From Lycium barbarum (taxonomy: Eukaryota > Streptophyta > Magnoliopsida > Solanales > Solanaceae): 64,000 nt of DNA. The notes beneath the pieces are model-generated. The model was not told the DNA's origin, ran no database searches, and saw only the letters and a program-made list of their open reading frames with translations. Of the stretch, positions 35,059 to 46,900 are shown piece after piece. The stretch is taken from positions 116,064,376 to 116,128,375 of the forward strand of contig NC_083342.1 of the NCBI RefSeq assembly GCF_019175385.1, written 5' to 3'. The translations under genes and the position numbers were made by a program. How positions within the stretch are numbered: the first letter of the stretch is position 1; every line of letters starts with the position of its first letter.

Positions 35059-35252
35059 TTATTTCGGTATGACTGATGGAGCACACGTTAGTAGTAGAAT
35101 CTCAATTATGGTTATGTTGCCGGCCATTCCCATAATCGTGATTATGCGAGAGCGTGATAGGATGTGTCTTGTCTTTCTGTCTTATTCCTCCTTACGTGTG
35201 TGACGTTTAGGGTCAACTAGAAGAATTTAACATTATTTATTTTGGTAATCAG

Positions 35253-38200
35253 ATGGCTAACACTCGATCATCTTCTGGCGGAGCTAGGACAGTTGTTCCA
35301 CAGGCACCTAATGCTACCTCGGGCAGGCAGCCAACCTCCACCGCTAGGGGAAGAGGCGGAGCTCACAGACGGGGCCGAGGTAGGGGCCACGGTACCACCA
35401 CGAGGACCCGCAGTACCACCACGAGGACTACAAGAGAGCCCACTCCTGAAATGAGTGCTAGCCCACCTCCACCATGGCATGAGGGTGTCACTGCTGAGGC
35501 ACTTATATTTATGCAGAGAGTTATAGAGGGTTTGGCAGACAGAATGGATAGACAAGAGAGGATTCAGCAGCAGAATACTGCACCTGCGCAGACGCAACCA
35601 CATTCTCGGGCACCTGCACAGACTTAGACTTTTGGGAACAACGAGGTATCCTTGCAAGATTTCCTGAAGTTGAAATCACCAAAATTCACAGGTTCTGAGA
35701 ATTCAACAAATCCTCAAGGGTTATTGGATGGCTTACTTAAGGCAGTACGCGCTCTCGGATGTTCCAGTGAGAGAGCCGTGGAGCTTGCAGCATACAAACT
35801 AGAGGACATGGCCTATACCTGGTATGAAACTTTGTTGTTAGGGAGACCTGAAGGAGCAGCACCACTGATATGGGATGAGTTCACTAAGTTGTTCATGGAT
35901 AATTTCCTTCCTGACAGTCTGAGACAGAAATATGCCAATGAGTTTGAGAGACTGGTTCAGACTCCAGATATGGATGTATCGACGTATAATACCAAGTTTT
36001 GTAAGCTGGCTAGATATGCTCCTTACTTGGTGCCTGATGAAGCAGCCCGAGTGGAGGTTTGTTGATAGGTTGGTTGGTCGTCTCTACAATGCAGTAGTCC
36101 CACGGATAAACACGTTGACCTACTCAGAGCCAGTTGATCTTGCTAGAAAGCTTGAAAACAAGGGACGTGAGGAACGTGCAACCAACGATTTACGTAAGAA
36201 GGACAGGATAGGGGGATCTTTCAGTGGCGGCGTTAGTGAAAATCGCAGAGCAGGGAATCAGGGACAGCAGCAACAGGGTTCTCAGACGGATTCAGTTTCA
36301 CAGTCTGTATATAGACCACATCATAGACAGGGTACCAAGGGGCCATCATCATCATCTTTTGGATATCATAGTTCTGGACAGATGTATGCCACTACTCCAT
36401 CCTACCAGACCTGCGGCAGACCACATTTGGGCCAGTGTCGTGTTTTGACTGGAGGGTGTTATCGGTGCGGCCAGTTGGGACACCACATGAGGGACTGTCC
36501 TCAGCCTCCGAGGAATTCCAGCCAGGCTTCTGTTTAGTTAGCTGCACCTACTCAGGCTACTCGTAATAATTCAGGTACTGCTGGTACAGGAAATAAAGGT
36601 CGAGGTGCTGGAGATTGTACTACTGGGAATCATGGACAGGGTAATGGTGGTAGAGGACAGGCGAGAGTTTTTGCACTTACTAGACAGGATGTTCAAGCCT
36701 CGAATGCAACGGTTACAGGTATTCTTTCGGTTTGTTCATTTGATGTACTTGCACTAATTGATCCGGGATCTACCCATTCCTATGTGTCCCCGTACTTTGC
36801 TTTAAGGTTTGATAGACAGCCAGACATGTTAAATGATCCTTTTCTTGTTGCTACTCCTGTGGGAGCTTCTCTATTAGTTGAATATGTGTATCGTGCTTGT
36901 CAAATTCCAATTGAGGGTAGGGATACTCTAGCTGACCTGATTGTACTTGATATGGTTGAATTTGATGTGTTGATGGGCATGGATTGGTTATCTCCTTGTT
37001 ATGCTACTGTTGATTGCAACGCCAAAATAGTTAAGTTTAAGATACCCAATAAGCCCATCTTTGTATTAAAAGGGGGTCAAATTCCAGAGGTTGGTAAAGT
37101 CATATCTTTTATGAAGGCTCAATGATTGTTGAAGAAAGGTTGTGTAAGCCTCTTAGCTATGATAAGTGACACAAGAGAGGAAGCACTTAGCTTGGATAGT
37201 GTACCAGTAGTGAAAGAATTTTTTGATGTATTTCCTGATGATTTGCCAGGATTACCTCCAGCTCGAGAAACCGACTTCGGTATTGATTTGGCACCTGACA
37301 CATTGCCAATATCTAAACCTCCATATCGTATGGCCCCAACGAAGCTGAGAGAGCTAAAGCAACAATTGTAGGACTTACTAGATAAGAGTTTTATTAGACC
37401 GAGTGTATCACCATGGGGTGCGCCAGTATTGTTCATAAAGAAGAAAGACGGGTCTCTAAGAATGTGCATCGACTATAGACAGCTGAACAAGGTAACTATA
37501 CGCAATAAATATCCTTTGCCTCGTATAGATGACTTGTTTGATTAGTTGTAGGGAGCTGTTCACTTCTCAAAGATTGATCTTCGGTCTGGTTATCATCAGC
37601 TTAGAATCAAAGAAAAAGATATTGCAAAGACGGCATTCAGAACTCGATATGGGCATTACGAATTCCTTGTGATGCCTTTCGGGTTGACCAATGCTCCAGC
37701 TGCATTTATGGACCTAATGAATAGGGTGTTCAAGCCATTCCTGGATAAATTTGTGATAGTGTTTATTGACGATATCCTGATTTATTCGCGTAGTCAAGAA
37801 GAACACGAGAATCATTTGAGGACTGTGTTGCAGACATTGCGAGAACATGAGCTTTATGCTAAGTTCTCAAAGTGCGAATTTTGGTTAGACTCAGTTGCAT
37901 TTCTTGGGCATGTTGTATCCAAAGATGGAATTATGGTGGATTCTAAAAAGACAGAAGCTGTGCGAAAATGGCCCAGACCTACTTCTCCTACAGAGATTCG
38001 CAGCTTTCTGGGTTTGGCAAATTACTATAGGCGTTTTGTGCAGGATTTCTCCAGAATAGAAGCCCCATTAACCAAGTTAACACAGAAAAATGTGAAGTTT
38101 CAGTGGACAGAGGAATGTGAGCAGAGTTTTCAGAAGCTCAAGGCATGTTTGACAACCGCACCAGTATTAGCCTTACCAGCAGGTTCTGGAGGATTCACGG

Positions 38201-40128
38201 TATTCTGTGATGCTTCACGGGTAGGATTAGGATGTGTTCTCATGCAGAATGGTCGTGTTATAGCTTATGCTTCGAGACAGTTAAAGAAGCACGAGCAGAA
38301 CTATCCTACGCATGATTTGGAGATGGCCGCAGTGGTATTTGCTCTAAAGATTTGGAGGCATTACTTATACGACGAAACTTGTGAGATTTATACTGACCTT
38401 AAGAGCTTGAAGTACATTTTCCAGCAGAAAGACATAAATCTTCGACAGCGTCGGTGGATGGAACTACTCAAGGATTATGATTGTGCTATTTTGTATCATC
38501 CTGGAAAAGCAAATGTTGTGGCTGATGCACTGAGCAGAAAATCTATGGGTAGTTTGGCACATATAGCTCCAGACAAGAGACCGTTGGCGAAGGATATGCT
38601 GAAACTTGAAGGTACAGGTGTTAGGTTTGGTGTGGGAAAATCAGAGGCATTGTTGGCTTATGTTCAAGCCAAATATTCATTAGTAGAGCGCATAAAGGCC
38701 ACACAATATGAGGATGTGCAAGTGTGCAAATACCGAGATCAAGTCCTCGCTGGTAAAAGTAAGAAAATAACTGTTGACCGTGATGGCGTTCTTCGACTGG
38801 GTAAACGGTTATGTGTACCAGATGTAGATGGGTTAAGAGGAACTATTCTTGGAGAAGCTCATAACTCCAGATATACTATACACCCTAGATCCACTAAGAT
38901 GTACCATGACATGAAACAATTGTATTGGTGGGAAGGTATGAAGAAAGATGTTGCTAACTTTGTTTTTAGTTGTTTGACTTGTCAGCAGGTTAAAGCCGAG
39001 CATCAGCAACCCGCGGGATTACTACAGCATATTGAGATTCCAGAGTGGAAATGGGAAAGAGTTATTATGGATTTTGTGATCGGGCTACCGCGAACCCTTA
39101 GAGGTTTTGACTCTGTATGGGTAATTGTAGACCGACTAACAAAATCAGTACACTTCTTGCCAGTAAAAACTACATATGGTGGAGTGAAATATGCACAGAT
39201 ATTTATGAATGAAATTGTCCGACTTCACGAAGTTCCAGTATCCATCATCTCTGATAGAGGATCACAATTTACCTCCCGTTTCTGGAAATCTTTTCAAGAA
39301 GCATTGGGTACACGAGTAGATCTTAGTACGGCATTTCATCCGCAGACAGACGGGCAGTCTGAACGTACTATACAGATCTTAGAGGATATGTTGAGAGCCT
39401 GCGTTCTTGATTTTGGAGGTAGTTGGGATTATTACCTACCCTTAGCTGAATTTGCCTACAATAACAACTTTCAGTTAAGCATTGAGATGGCTCCATATGA
39501 AGCCTTATATGGAAGGCGGTGTCATTCTCCTATCGGATAGTTTGAAGTGGGAGAGGCTAATGTATTGGGACCAGACTTGGTACAAGAAGCTATCGACAAG
39601 GTCCAGTTAATTAGACAGAGGTTGCTCACAGCTCAGAGCAGACAAAAGTCTTTTGCGGATAAGAGAAGAAGAGATTTAGTGTTCACAGTTGGGGACAAAG
39701 TTTTCTTGCGAGTCTCTCCTATGAAAGGTGTGATGCGATTCGGAAAAAGCGATAAATTGAGTCCAAGGTTTATTGGACCATATGAGATACTTGACCGCGT
39801 AGGAGAGGTGGCTTATCGTTTGGCACTTCCTCGTGAGATGTCTTTTATTCATCAAGTGTTTCATGTTTCTATGCTAAGAAAATGCATATTAGACCCCTCT
39901 CGTGTGCTGGAAGCACCGACTATAACACTTGATGAGAACTTGACGTATGAGGAGCAGCCAGTGGCTATTGTTGACAGACAAGTAAGGAAGTTACGGTCGA
40001 AAGAAATTGTGTCCGTGAAAGTCTTATGGAGAAATTATACCATTGAAGAAGCTACTTGGGAGTCCGAGAACGATATGCGAGCCAAGTATCCCCACTTGTT
40101 TCAGTCTATAAGTATGCTCTTATTTTAA
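35253..40128 (+). pseudogene. Gypsy gag-pol polyprotein, disrupted
   Basis: Gag starts at 35253 (MANTRSSSGG) and includes a capsid region and a CCHC zinc knuckle (CYRCGQLGHHMRDC, about 36457-36500). Then come protease (IDPGSTHS, about 36757), reverse transcriptase (FIDDILIYS, about 37762), RNase H (about 38195-38540), integrase with an HHCC finger (about 38859-38980) and DD35E core ([15 protein letters not shown], and Glu in QSERT), and a C-terminal chromodomain (about 39950-40110). TAG stops lie at 35625, 36535, 37369, 37543, 37549 and 39538, and TGA at 37123. A frameshift lies near 36055, where two bases seem missing. Inactive as it stands. All stops are single-step C-to-T or G-to-A changes of the codon expected from the family. 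Confidence 0.93.
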
Positions 40129-40148
40129 ATTCGAGGACCGAATTTCTT

Positions 40149-40161
40149 AAGGTGGAGAGAA
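40149..40161 (+). other. Gypsy polypurine tract
   Basis: Purine-rich aaggtggagagaa lies directly before the 3' LTR start, as needed for plus-strand priming. Confidence 0.8.
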
Positions 40162-42028
40162 TGTAATATCCCACATTTAAATAAGGGTATATACGCAATT
40201 AGAAAATACTTGAATAGTGATACTAGTTAATAATTAAACCAAAAACCAAAAGAAAGAAAAAAAAAAGGATACAATTAATGGGCCTTAGCCCGTCAGATAT
40301 GAAATAAGAAAAGGGCAAACTAAAGAGAATGGATTGGAAGTGGCCAGCCACCTTTGAAAACAAAGAAAGAAAAGGACGTGAGTTTTCTTTTCATTCCACT
40401 GAAGAAGCACAAGGAGAACTCTACACAGGAATCAATTAATTAGAGAGAAGGAGAAAAAGAAGGTAATTTTTCAAAACTTATTCTTATTAATAAGTTTGAA
40501 TTTTAATTTGATACAGGAGAAAATGTAGTGTTTAAACCAGTAGCGGGTAACTTTAAACACGGGTTCTATGGAAAACCAACTATTTGATAAATGTCTCGTG
40601 AATTTGAAATGATGACAAGTGTTGAGACTTAATTTATGGTAGCCTAACAGAGGTTATTTTGGAATGGAACCGAGAAGAATTTGATAGAATAGGACCCGAT
40701 TTTTGGGTGGTTCATGAACTTGATACTTAGACTCGTGTTTGTGGTAATATAGATTGATCGAAAGGAGTCATACAGACTGCTTGAATTGACGGCTTGGTAT
40801 TTCGACACGAGTACAGTGAGTAGTAATCTTACCACAATTTGTATTTTCATAACCTTCATGGTTTATACATGATTTTGAAAATAAAATGTGTTACTGATGC
40901 TTTGAAATTGCATGTGGGACAAGTCCTTTACTTGATATGGTACCGAACTGTTTACTTGAGATGTTTACCGGTCATTCTAATTGTTTTCACCATTACTAGA
41001 TATGTTTTACCGTTGCTTGAGATATAATTACCGTTTCTGAAATGAAATTACATGATTTGACAAGAATTGAAATGCATGTATTGTTTGAAAATGCTTTCAT
41101 ATGAGTATTTATTATTTACAAAGAAAAGTATTAATGGGAGGAGACTTTGAAGGATCCCGTAGCTAACGGCGGGTTCGTTAGACCTGGTGCACCTTGTATT
41201 TACAGATTACAGTTACAGCCCTCGCTAGTGGGAAGGTAGAACTAGCATACATGTACCATTTTCCCTCGAGCAGGGACCTATAGTTATATTTGACTCCTTT
41301 TATGAAGGGGTACACATGATATAGATTACATGATCCTTTCTAAACCTCCCAGATATAAGAGTTGATATGACAGTGTTTACCGAGTCTATTACTGAATTGT
41401 TAAATGATTTCTGCTTACATGAAAACTGACAGGATTGGGTATTGCTACCGTTTTTGCAAAAAGGGCATTTATTTCGTGATATTTTATGAATATTATATAA
41501 GCACGTTTTCTGATTTGTCCCCAATAAAAACGGTTGTGGTTAAGTGTTATTACTCACTGAGCAAGCGTCTCACTCCTCGCTATTTTTTTACAAAGACCGC
41601 AGGTGACGTTGGTGAGGATTACAGTAACTAGAGAGCACGAGTTGAAAGTTCCTGGTGAGCCCCGAATTTGTCCGCGTGGGCCAAGATTCTATTATTTATG
41701 ATGGTCTTTTCTTTTTAACTCTTAGAGTTGCTCCATAGTCATTTGATTTATTCCATGAGTATTCTTTATTCATTTTAGACTGGTGACTAGTATTAGACGT
41801 TTTTCCCGTATTTCAGAGATGTTTTAGTATCATTATGTTGAAAACGGGTTGATTGCATTTAGTTTGGTTGAGATTGGATGTTTCTGTTGTTGATTTTGAG
41901 ACAGAAAAGTTTTCGATAGTCATAAAAACATGGGAAACTCTGTCCGATTTTCTGTAAATTCTCATTAAGGCTTGCTTTGGGAATCCTACCCCATAGCGCT
42001 GGTCATGGTCCTAAATTGGGTCATGACA
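40162..42028 (+). repeat. Gypsy 3' LTR (1867 bp)
   Basis: Same termini as the 5' LTR. It ends TGACA directly before the second target copy ttacc. Confidence 0.95.
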
Positions 42029-42033
42029 TTACC

Positions 42034-42431
42034 ACTAGGAATGACAATAATGCTGGATATCAATTCTTTAGTTTTGCATAGTTGATTTAGAGAGTGAAAA
42101 TACATAACTTAAGTTTTTTTCCTTTGTCATGTAATTAATAATTATTAGTCGTACTTATTTAGCATGACTTAGTATTTTTAGATTATGGTCATTTTCGTTA
42201 TGACTTGTTAATTAGCAATATTTATTTTAACCGATTTTATTAGCTTTTGTTGAATATTTTAATATAATGTCATCACTCTTCTCACATTTTGTGTTATTTT
42301 CTCAAGAAACACCTTAATTATATAGTTGTATCTTACTAGGACTAAAGAAATTTTTAAAGTAAAATTTATATGTAAAAAAACCCGAAAAACCCGAGAAAAC
42401 CGAATAACCCGATAAAACCCGAGGTTGAAAT
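42034..42431. mobile_element. hAT MITE copy 2, right part, end missing
   Basis: It resumes actaggaatgacaataatg exactly where copy 1 (reverse complement) continues. Similarity stops after aacccgaggttgaaa, about 130 bp short of the expected terminus, so the far end is deleted or replaced. Confidence 0.82.
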
Positions 42432-42651
42432 TGCTCAAAAAGTATTATGCCGCTCTCTTGCTTCAATGACTTAGATGTCACCATACTTGTCAATGTTGAT
42501 AAATATATAATTGGGCTGGTAGAAAAAAGTATACAATATGGTTCTTAAAAATTAAGGGTTAATTACAATAAACACTAGTGTAATTCAACTCAGTTTTGGT
42601 TACATGCATCTTCTGTATTTTAAAATCAAACACTTACACCACCTATGTTTT
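42432..42651. other. Short spacer
   Basis: Unassigned AT-rich sequence after the truncated MITE end. Confidence 0.3.
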
Positions 42652-42885
42652 TTTGTATGACAAGAGAAATCGCAACTGCTACCGTTCAGATGTGCACAGG
42701 GTAAACCCTCTCCCATGCAATAGCCTACAAACCACACATGAAAGATAATCTGCACTAGGCAAGCTCCATGCGACGAGCTCAATACAGAAGGCAAATCCCC
42801 TGTTGTCATCGGCAAAGAGTTTCAAACCTGAGACCTCCATTATGGAAACCCCAGACTTAACCAACTGAGTCACCCTTATGAAAAC
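42652..42885 (-). mobile_element. tRNA-derived SINE (minus strand)
   Basis: On the minus strand gactcagttggttaag (42871-42856) is a good A box and caggtttgaaact (42830-42818) a B box. A body of about 170 bp follows, ending in a T-rich tail near 42652. The short ORFs over it are incidental. Limits are approximate, and a loose acactt(a/g)cac match on both sides may be the target duplication. Confidence 0.65.
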
Positions 42886-43579
42886 CCCTACACTTGCACT
42901 CCTCATGAGATATATCTGAAACTATGCATATTAAATATAATCATCAAAAGGTCATTTAAAATTATAAATAAAGTTTTTTTAATGTAATTATTTTAAAATA
43001 ATTTTAAAGCGAAAGGATAAGTATACGAACTAAAATAAAAAGGAGAAATACCTTTAATAGTAGGAAAGTTATTATTACTAGTCAATATATCTTATTAAGT
43101 AATTAGTGTTCGTTTCTTATTTATGATCGTCTCAAAAGTTGCATGTTCCAAAAAATGTTTTTTCTCTATTTTAAACAGATACCTGCATAAAGATATATAA
43201 CTAAAAAATTTATCTTCTTTATTAAATTTTCAAAAAGTAAATACATAAAACCTTCTTATTTTAAAATTATAATTTGGATTTTAATCGTTATATTTTAATA
43301 TACTTATTAGTTACAGATATATCTCATAGATGGTGTAGTGTAGGATTTCCGTAGTGACGGGAATATAAGTGTTTAATTAATTTCAAATACATGAGATGTA
43401 TTCGAAACTGGATCATATTATAAAAATGTTTAGTGTAATTAACCTAAAGTTAATTCAGACTTTTCAAAAGGCAGAGCCATCACCTATCTAATCTTAGCGG
43501 ATAAGATATCATATCTCATTAGGATTGTATCAATCCTAAATTAACTAGCCAACCATAACAATAATTACACTAATTATAA
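42886..43579. other. Spacer before the Copia element
   Basis: Very AT-rich. No gene or defined repeat was recognised. Confidence 0.4.
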
Positions 43580-43584
43580 ATAAC

Positions 43585-43862
43585 TGTTATGAAATATATT
43601 ATGAATGTCCAATACACAAATATAATGCTTTTCCTCCACCATCTTAATGGTTCCTCCATTTTCTTCCACCATCTTAATGGTTCCTCCATTTTCTCATATA
43701 TTGAATGCATATGTAGCACTATAAATAGAGGCATAAGTTTTCATATTAAATACACTTGTAACACATTTTGGAAGAATAGTAAAAATCTCTCCTCTTTTGT
43801 CATTCTATTTCTATGGTTTTCATCCTTTAATATTGTGACTCTTTTAGCTTCATTTTATAACA
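43585..43862 (+). repeat. Copia 5' LTR (278 bp)
   Basis: TG...CA ends. It contains two tandem copies of a ccaccatcttaatggttcct unit and a TATA-like ctataaata (about 43719). Confidence 0.92.
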
Positions 43863-43885
43863 CGTTATCAGCACGAGACTCTGCC
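43863..43885 (+). other. Copia primer-binding site, unusual
   Basis: Directly after the LTR lies cgttatcagcacgag..., not the usual tggtatcagagc. Its reverse complement reads CTCGTGCTGATAACG, like the anticodon arm of plant tRNA-Ile (recalled as TCGTGCTAATAACG) with G at the wobble A34 position. Confidence 0.5.
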
Positions 43886-43942
43886 GTTCCGAGCAAATAC
43901 TTTAAAGCCTCGAAGGTATTGATTTTCTATTTTTCTTTACTA

Positions 43943-46900
43943 ATGACAAATCTTACCAAACGTGAATTTGTAGCTTTAGATATATCCGGCAATACCTATA
44001 TGTCTTGGATTCTTGATGCCGAAATTCACCTTAATGTGATGGGTCTGGCAGACACAATCAAAGATAAAAATGAGGCATCAAACCAAGACCGTGCCAAGGC
44101 TATGATATTCCTCCGCCATCACCTTGATGAGGACTTGAAAATGGAATATCTCACTGTTAAAGATCCTCTTACTCTGTGGAATAATTTAAAAGATAGATAT
44201 GACCACCTGAAGATGGTCATACTTCCACAAGCACGTTTTGATTGGCTTCGTTTAAGGCTACAAGATTTTAAATCTATTAAGGCATATAATTCCGCCATGT
44301 TTAAAATTATTTCTCAGTTGAAATTATGTGGTGAAAATATTACTGATCATGATATGCTGGAGAAAACATTCTCCACTTTTCCTGCCTCGAGTATGCTCCT
44401 GCAGCAGCAATACCGAGAGATGAAATTCAAGAAATATTCTGATTTAATAGCACATCTTTTAGTGGCTGAATAACATAATGAATTATTAATGAAAAATCAT
44501 GAAAGCCGACCCACTGGTACTGCCTCATTCCTTGAAGTGAATGAGGCAAATTTTCGTCATTCTAGGCGTGAAAGAGATTGTGGCCCCAGTCGTGGTCATG
44601 ATCGTGCTCGAGGAAGGAATTTTAATCATGATTCTCCTCTTGCACCAAATAATATCCTTCACCACCAGCAGTGTAAAAGGAAGGATGAAAAGCATAAAAC
44701 TGTGCAAAAGAAAAATTCAGAAAATAAATGCTTCTGATGTGGAGGAAAGGGGCACTGGTCACGTACCTGTCGTACGCCAAAGCACCTAGTTGATTTGTAT
44801 CAAGCCTCTCTCAAAAGGGCAGAAAAGGATGCCGAAGCAAATTTTATTTCTGAAGATAATGTTGAGCCCATGCATCTAGATGTGGCCGATTTCTTTGAAC
44901 TCCCTGAAGGGAAAATAGATCATTTGATCGGTGATGGATCTGTAAAAACTTAGATATTTCATACGTGTCGTTTGTATGTGGTTATGTTTCCATGTTTATA
45001 TAATAAAATGTGTGTAATGCTTTGTCTAATCATAATATCTACTTCGATATTCACTTATCTATTATTTCATTGTGAAGAATCTATGGAAATTCCTCAAATT
45101 TTATTTGGATCAATGACCAATCATGAAGATATTTGTGTGATTGATAGTGGAACAACGCATGCCATATTCAAAGATGAGAAATACTTTTCTCACTTGCGTA
45201 GAAAAAGGGGAAATATTAATACAATTTCTGGCAATTCGAAATTGATTGAAGGCTCCGGAAGGGCTACTATATTTCTGACTAAGGGGACGAAACTTGTTAT
45301 AGAAGATGCATTATTCTCTTCTAAATCCCCAAGAAACTTGTTAAGTTTCAAAGATATCCGTCGTAATGGATATCACGCTGAGACATTAAACGAAATAAAT
45401 GATGAATATCTTGCCATTACAAAGAATATCTCCGGCCAGAAATATGTTTTATAGAAATTGCCAACTTTGTCTTCTGGTCTGTATTATGCAAAAATTAGTA
45501 CAATTGAAGCACACTCGATCGTAAACCAGAAGTTTAATGATTCAAGTACTTTTATGCTTTGGCATGACCGAATAGGTCACCCTGGATCAATAATGATGAG
45601 ACGAATTATTGAAAATTCAAATGGGCATCCACTTAAGAACCTGAAGATTCTTGAAAGTGGTGAATTTTCATGTGCTGCTTGTTATCAGGGTAAATTGATA
45701 GCTAAGTCATCACCAATGAAAGTTGACATTGAATCTCTTACTTTTCTAGAACGTATACATGGGGGATATATGTGGACCTATTCATCCACCTTGTGGGTCA
45801 TTCAGATATTTTATGGTCCTAATAGACGCATCTTCAAGATGGTCTCATGTGCGCCTCTTATCTTCTCGCAACCTGGCGTTTGCAAAATTATTGGCACAAA
45901 TAATACGCTTAAGGGCACAGTGTCCAGATTATCCCATTAAGGCTATACGCCTCGATAATGCTGGAGAATTTACATCTCAATCTTTTGATGATTATTGTTT
46001 ATCAGTTGGGATAAAAGTTGAACATCCTGTAGCACATGTTCATACCCAAAATGGCCTTGCTGAGTCATTTATTAAACGACTACAATTGATAGCAAGACCA
46101 CTGCTTATGAAAACACGGTTGCCCACTACTGTCTGGGGATATGCTATCTTACATGCAGCATCTCTTATTCGTCTCAGGCCGACTCATTATAATAAATACT
46201 CCCCGTCACAATTAGTATTTGGTCATGAACCAAATATTGCTCATCTCCGAATCTTTGGCTGTGCTGTATATGTGCCTGTAGCACCACCACAGCGTACTAA
46301 TATGGGCCCCCAAAGAAGGTTAGGTATATATGTTGGGTTTGAATCACCCTCTATTATTCGCTATCTTGAGCCATTGACGGGATATGTATTCACTGCCCGA
46401 TTTGCAGATTGTCGATTTGATGAAACAAATTTTCCACAATTAGGGGGAGAGAAAAGAAATCAAAAGAGAAATTGCGTGGAAAGTTCCTTCACTATCTCAT
46501 TTTGATCCACGTGCCCCCATATGTGAACAGGAGATCCAGAAGATCATTCACTTGCAAAAAATAGCAAATCAAATGCCAGACGCATTTATTGATTTGAAAA
46601 GGATAACTAAGTCACATATCCCTGCAGATAATGTGCCTATCCGAATTGATGTCCCAAAGGGACAATCTACTAGTGTCATAGCCTCTGAATCTCATACATG
46701 CCTGAAGCGTGGTAGGCCATTGGGTTCTAAGGATAAAAATCCTAGAAAAAGAAACACGAAAAATGATCAAAATGACACTATGAAAGAATATCATGAAGAT
46801 ATTCAAGATCTGACTAATCCTGATACTCCTGAAGATATTAGGGAACCCGAGACTCAAGTAAATAAAGAACTATCATTGAGTTCTTCTGGTGATGGGATAA

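Larger units (their letters stand above)
33173..42028 (+). mobile_element. Ty3/Gypsy chromovirus (Tekay/Del-like), complete but defective, 8.86 kb
   Basis: LTRs lie at 33173-35037 and 40162-42028, both starting TGTAATATCCC and ending TGACA. A 5-bp duplication, ttacc, is at 33168-33172 and 42029-42033. A tRNA-Met primer site follows the 5' LTR and a purine tract precedes the 3' LTR. The domain order protease, RT, RNase H, integrase, chromodomain places it among chromoviruses. The LTRs differ at roughly two dozen sites by eye (about 1.3%), mostly transitions, so insertion is recent. The coding region carries seven stops and one frameshift. Confidence 0.95.

Noticed and set aside
35268..35657. 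129-codon ORF antisense to Gypsy gag
   Set aside because: Shadow of the GC-rich gag 5' region.
43589..43942. Upstream in-frame extension of Copia gag through the LTR
   Set aside because: The open frame covers the LTR and leader by chance; the gag-like protein starts at the ATG at 43943.
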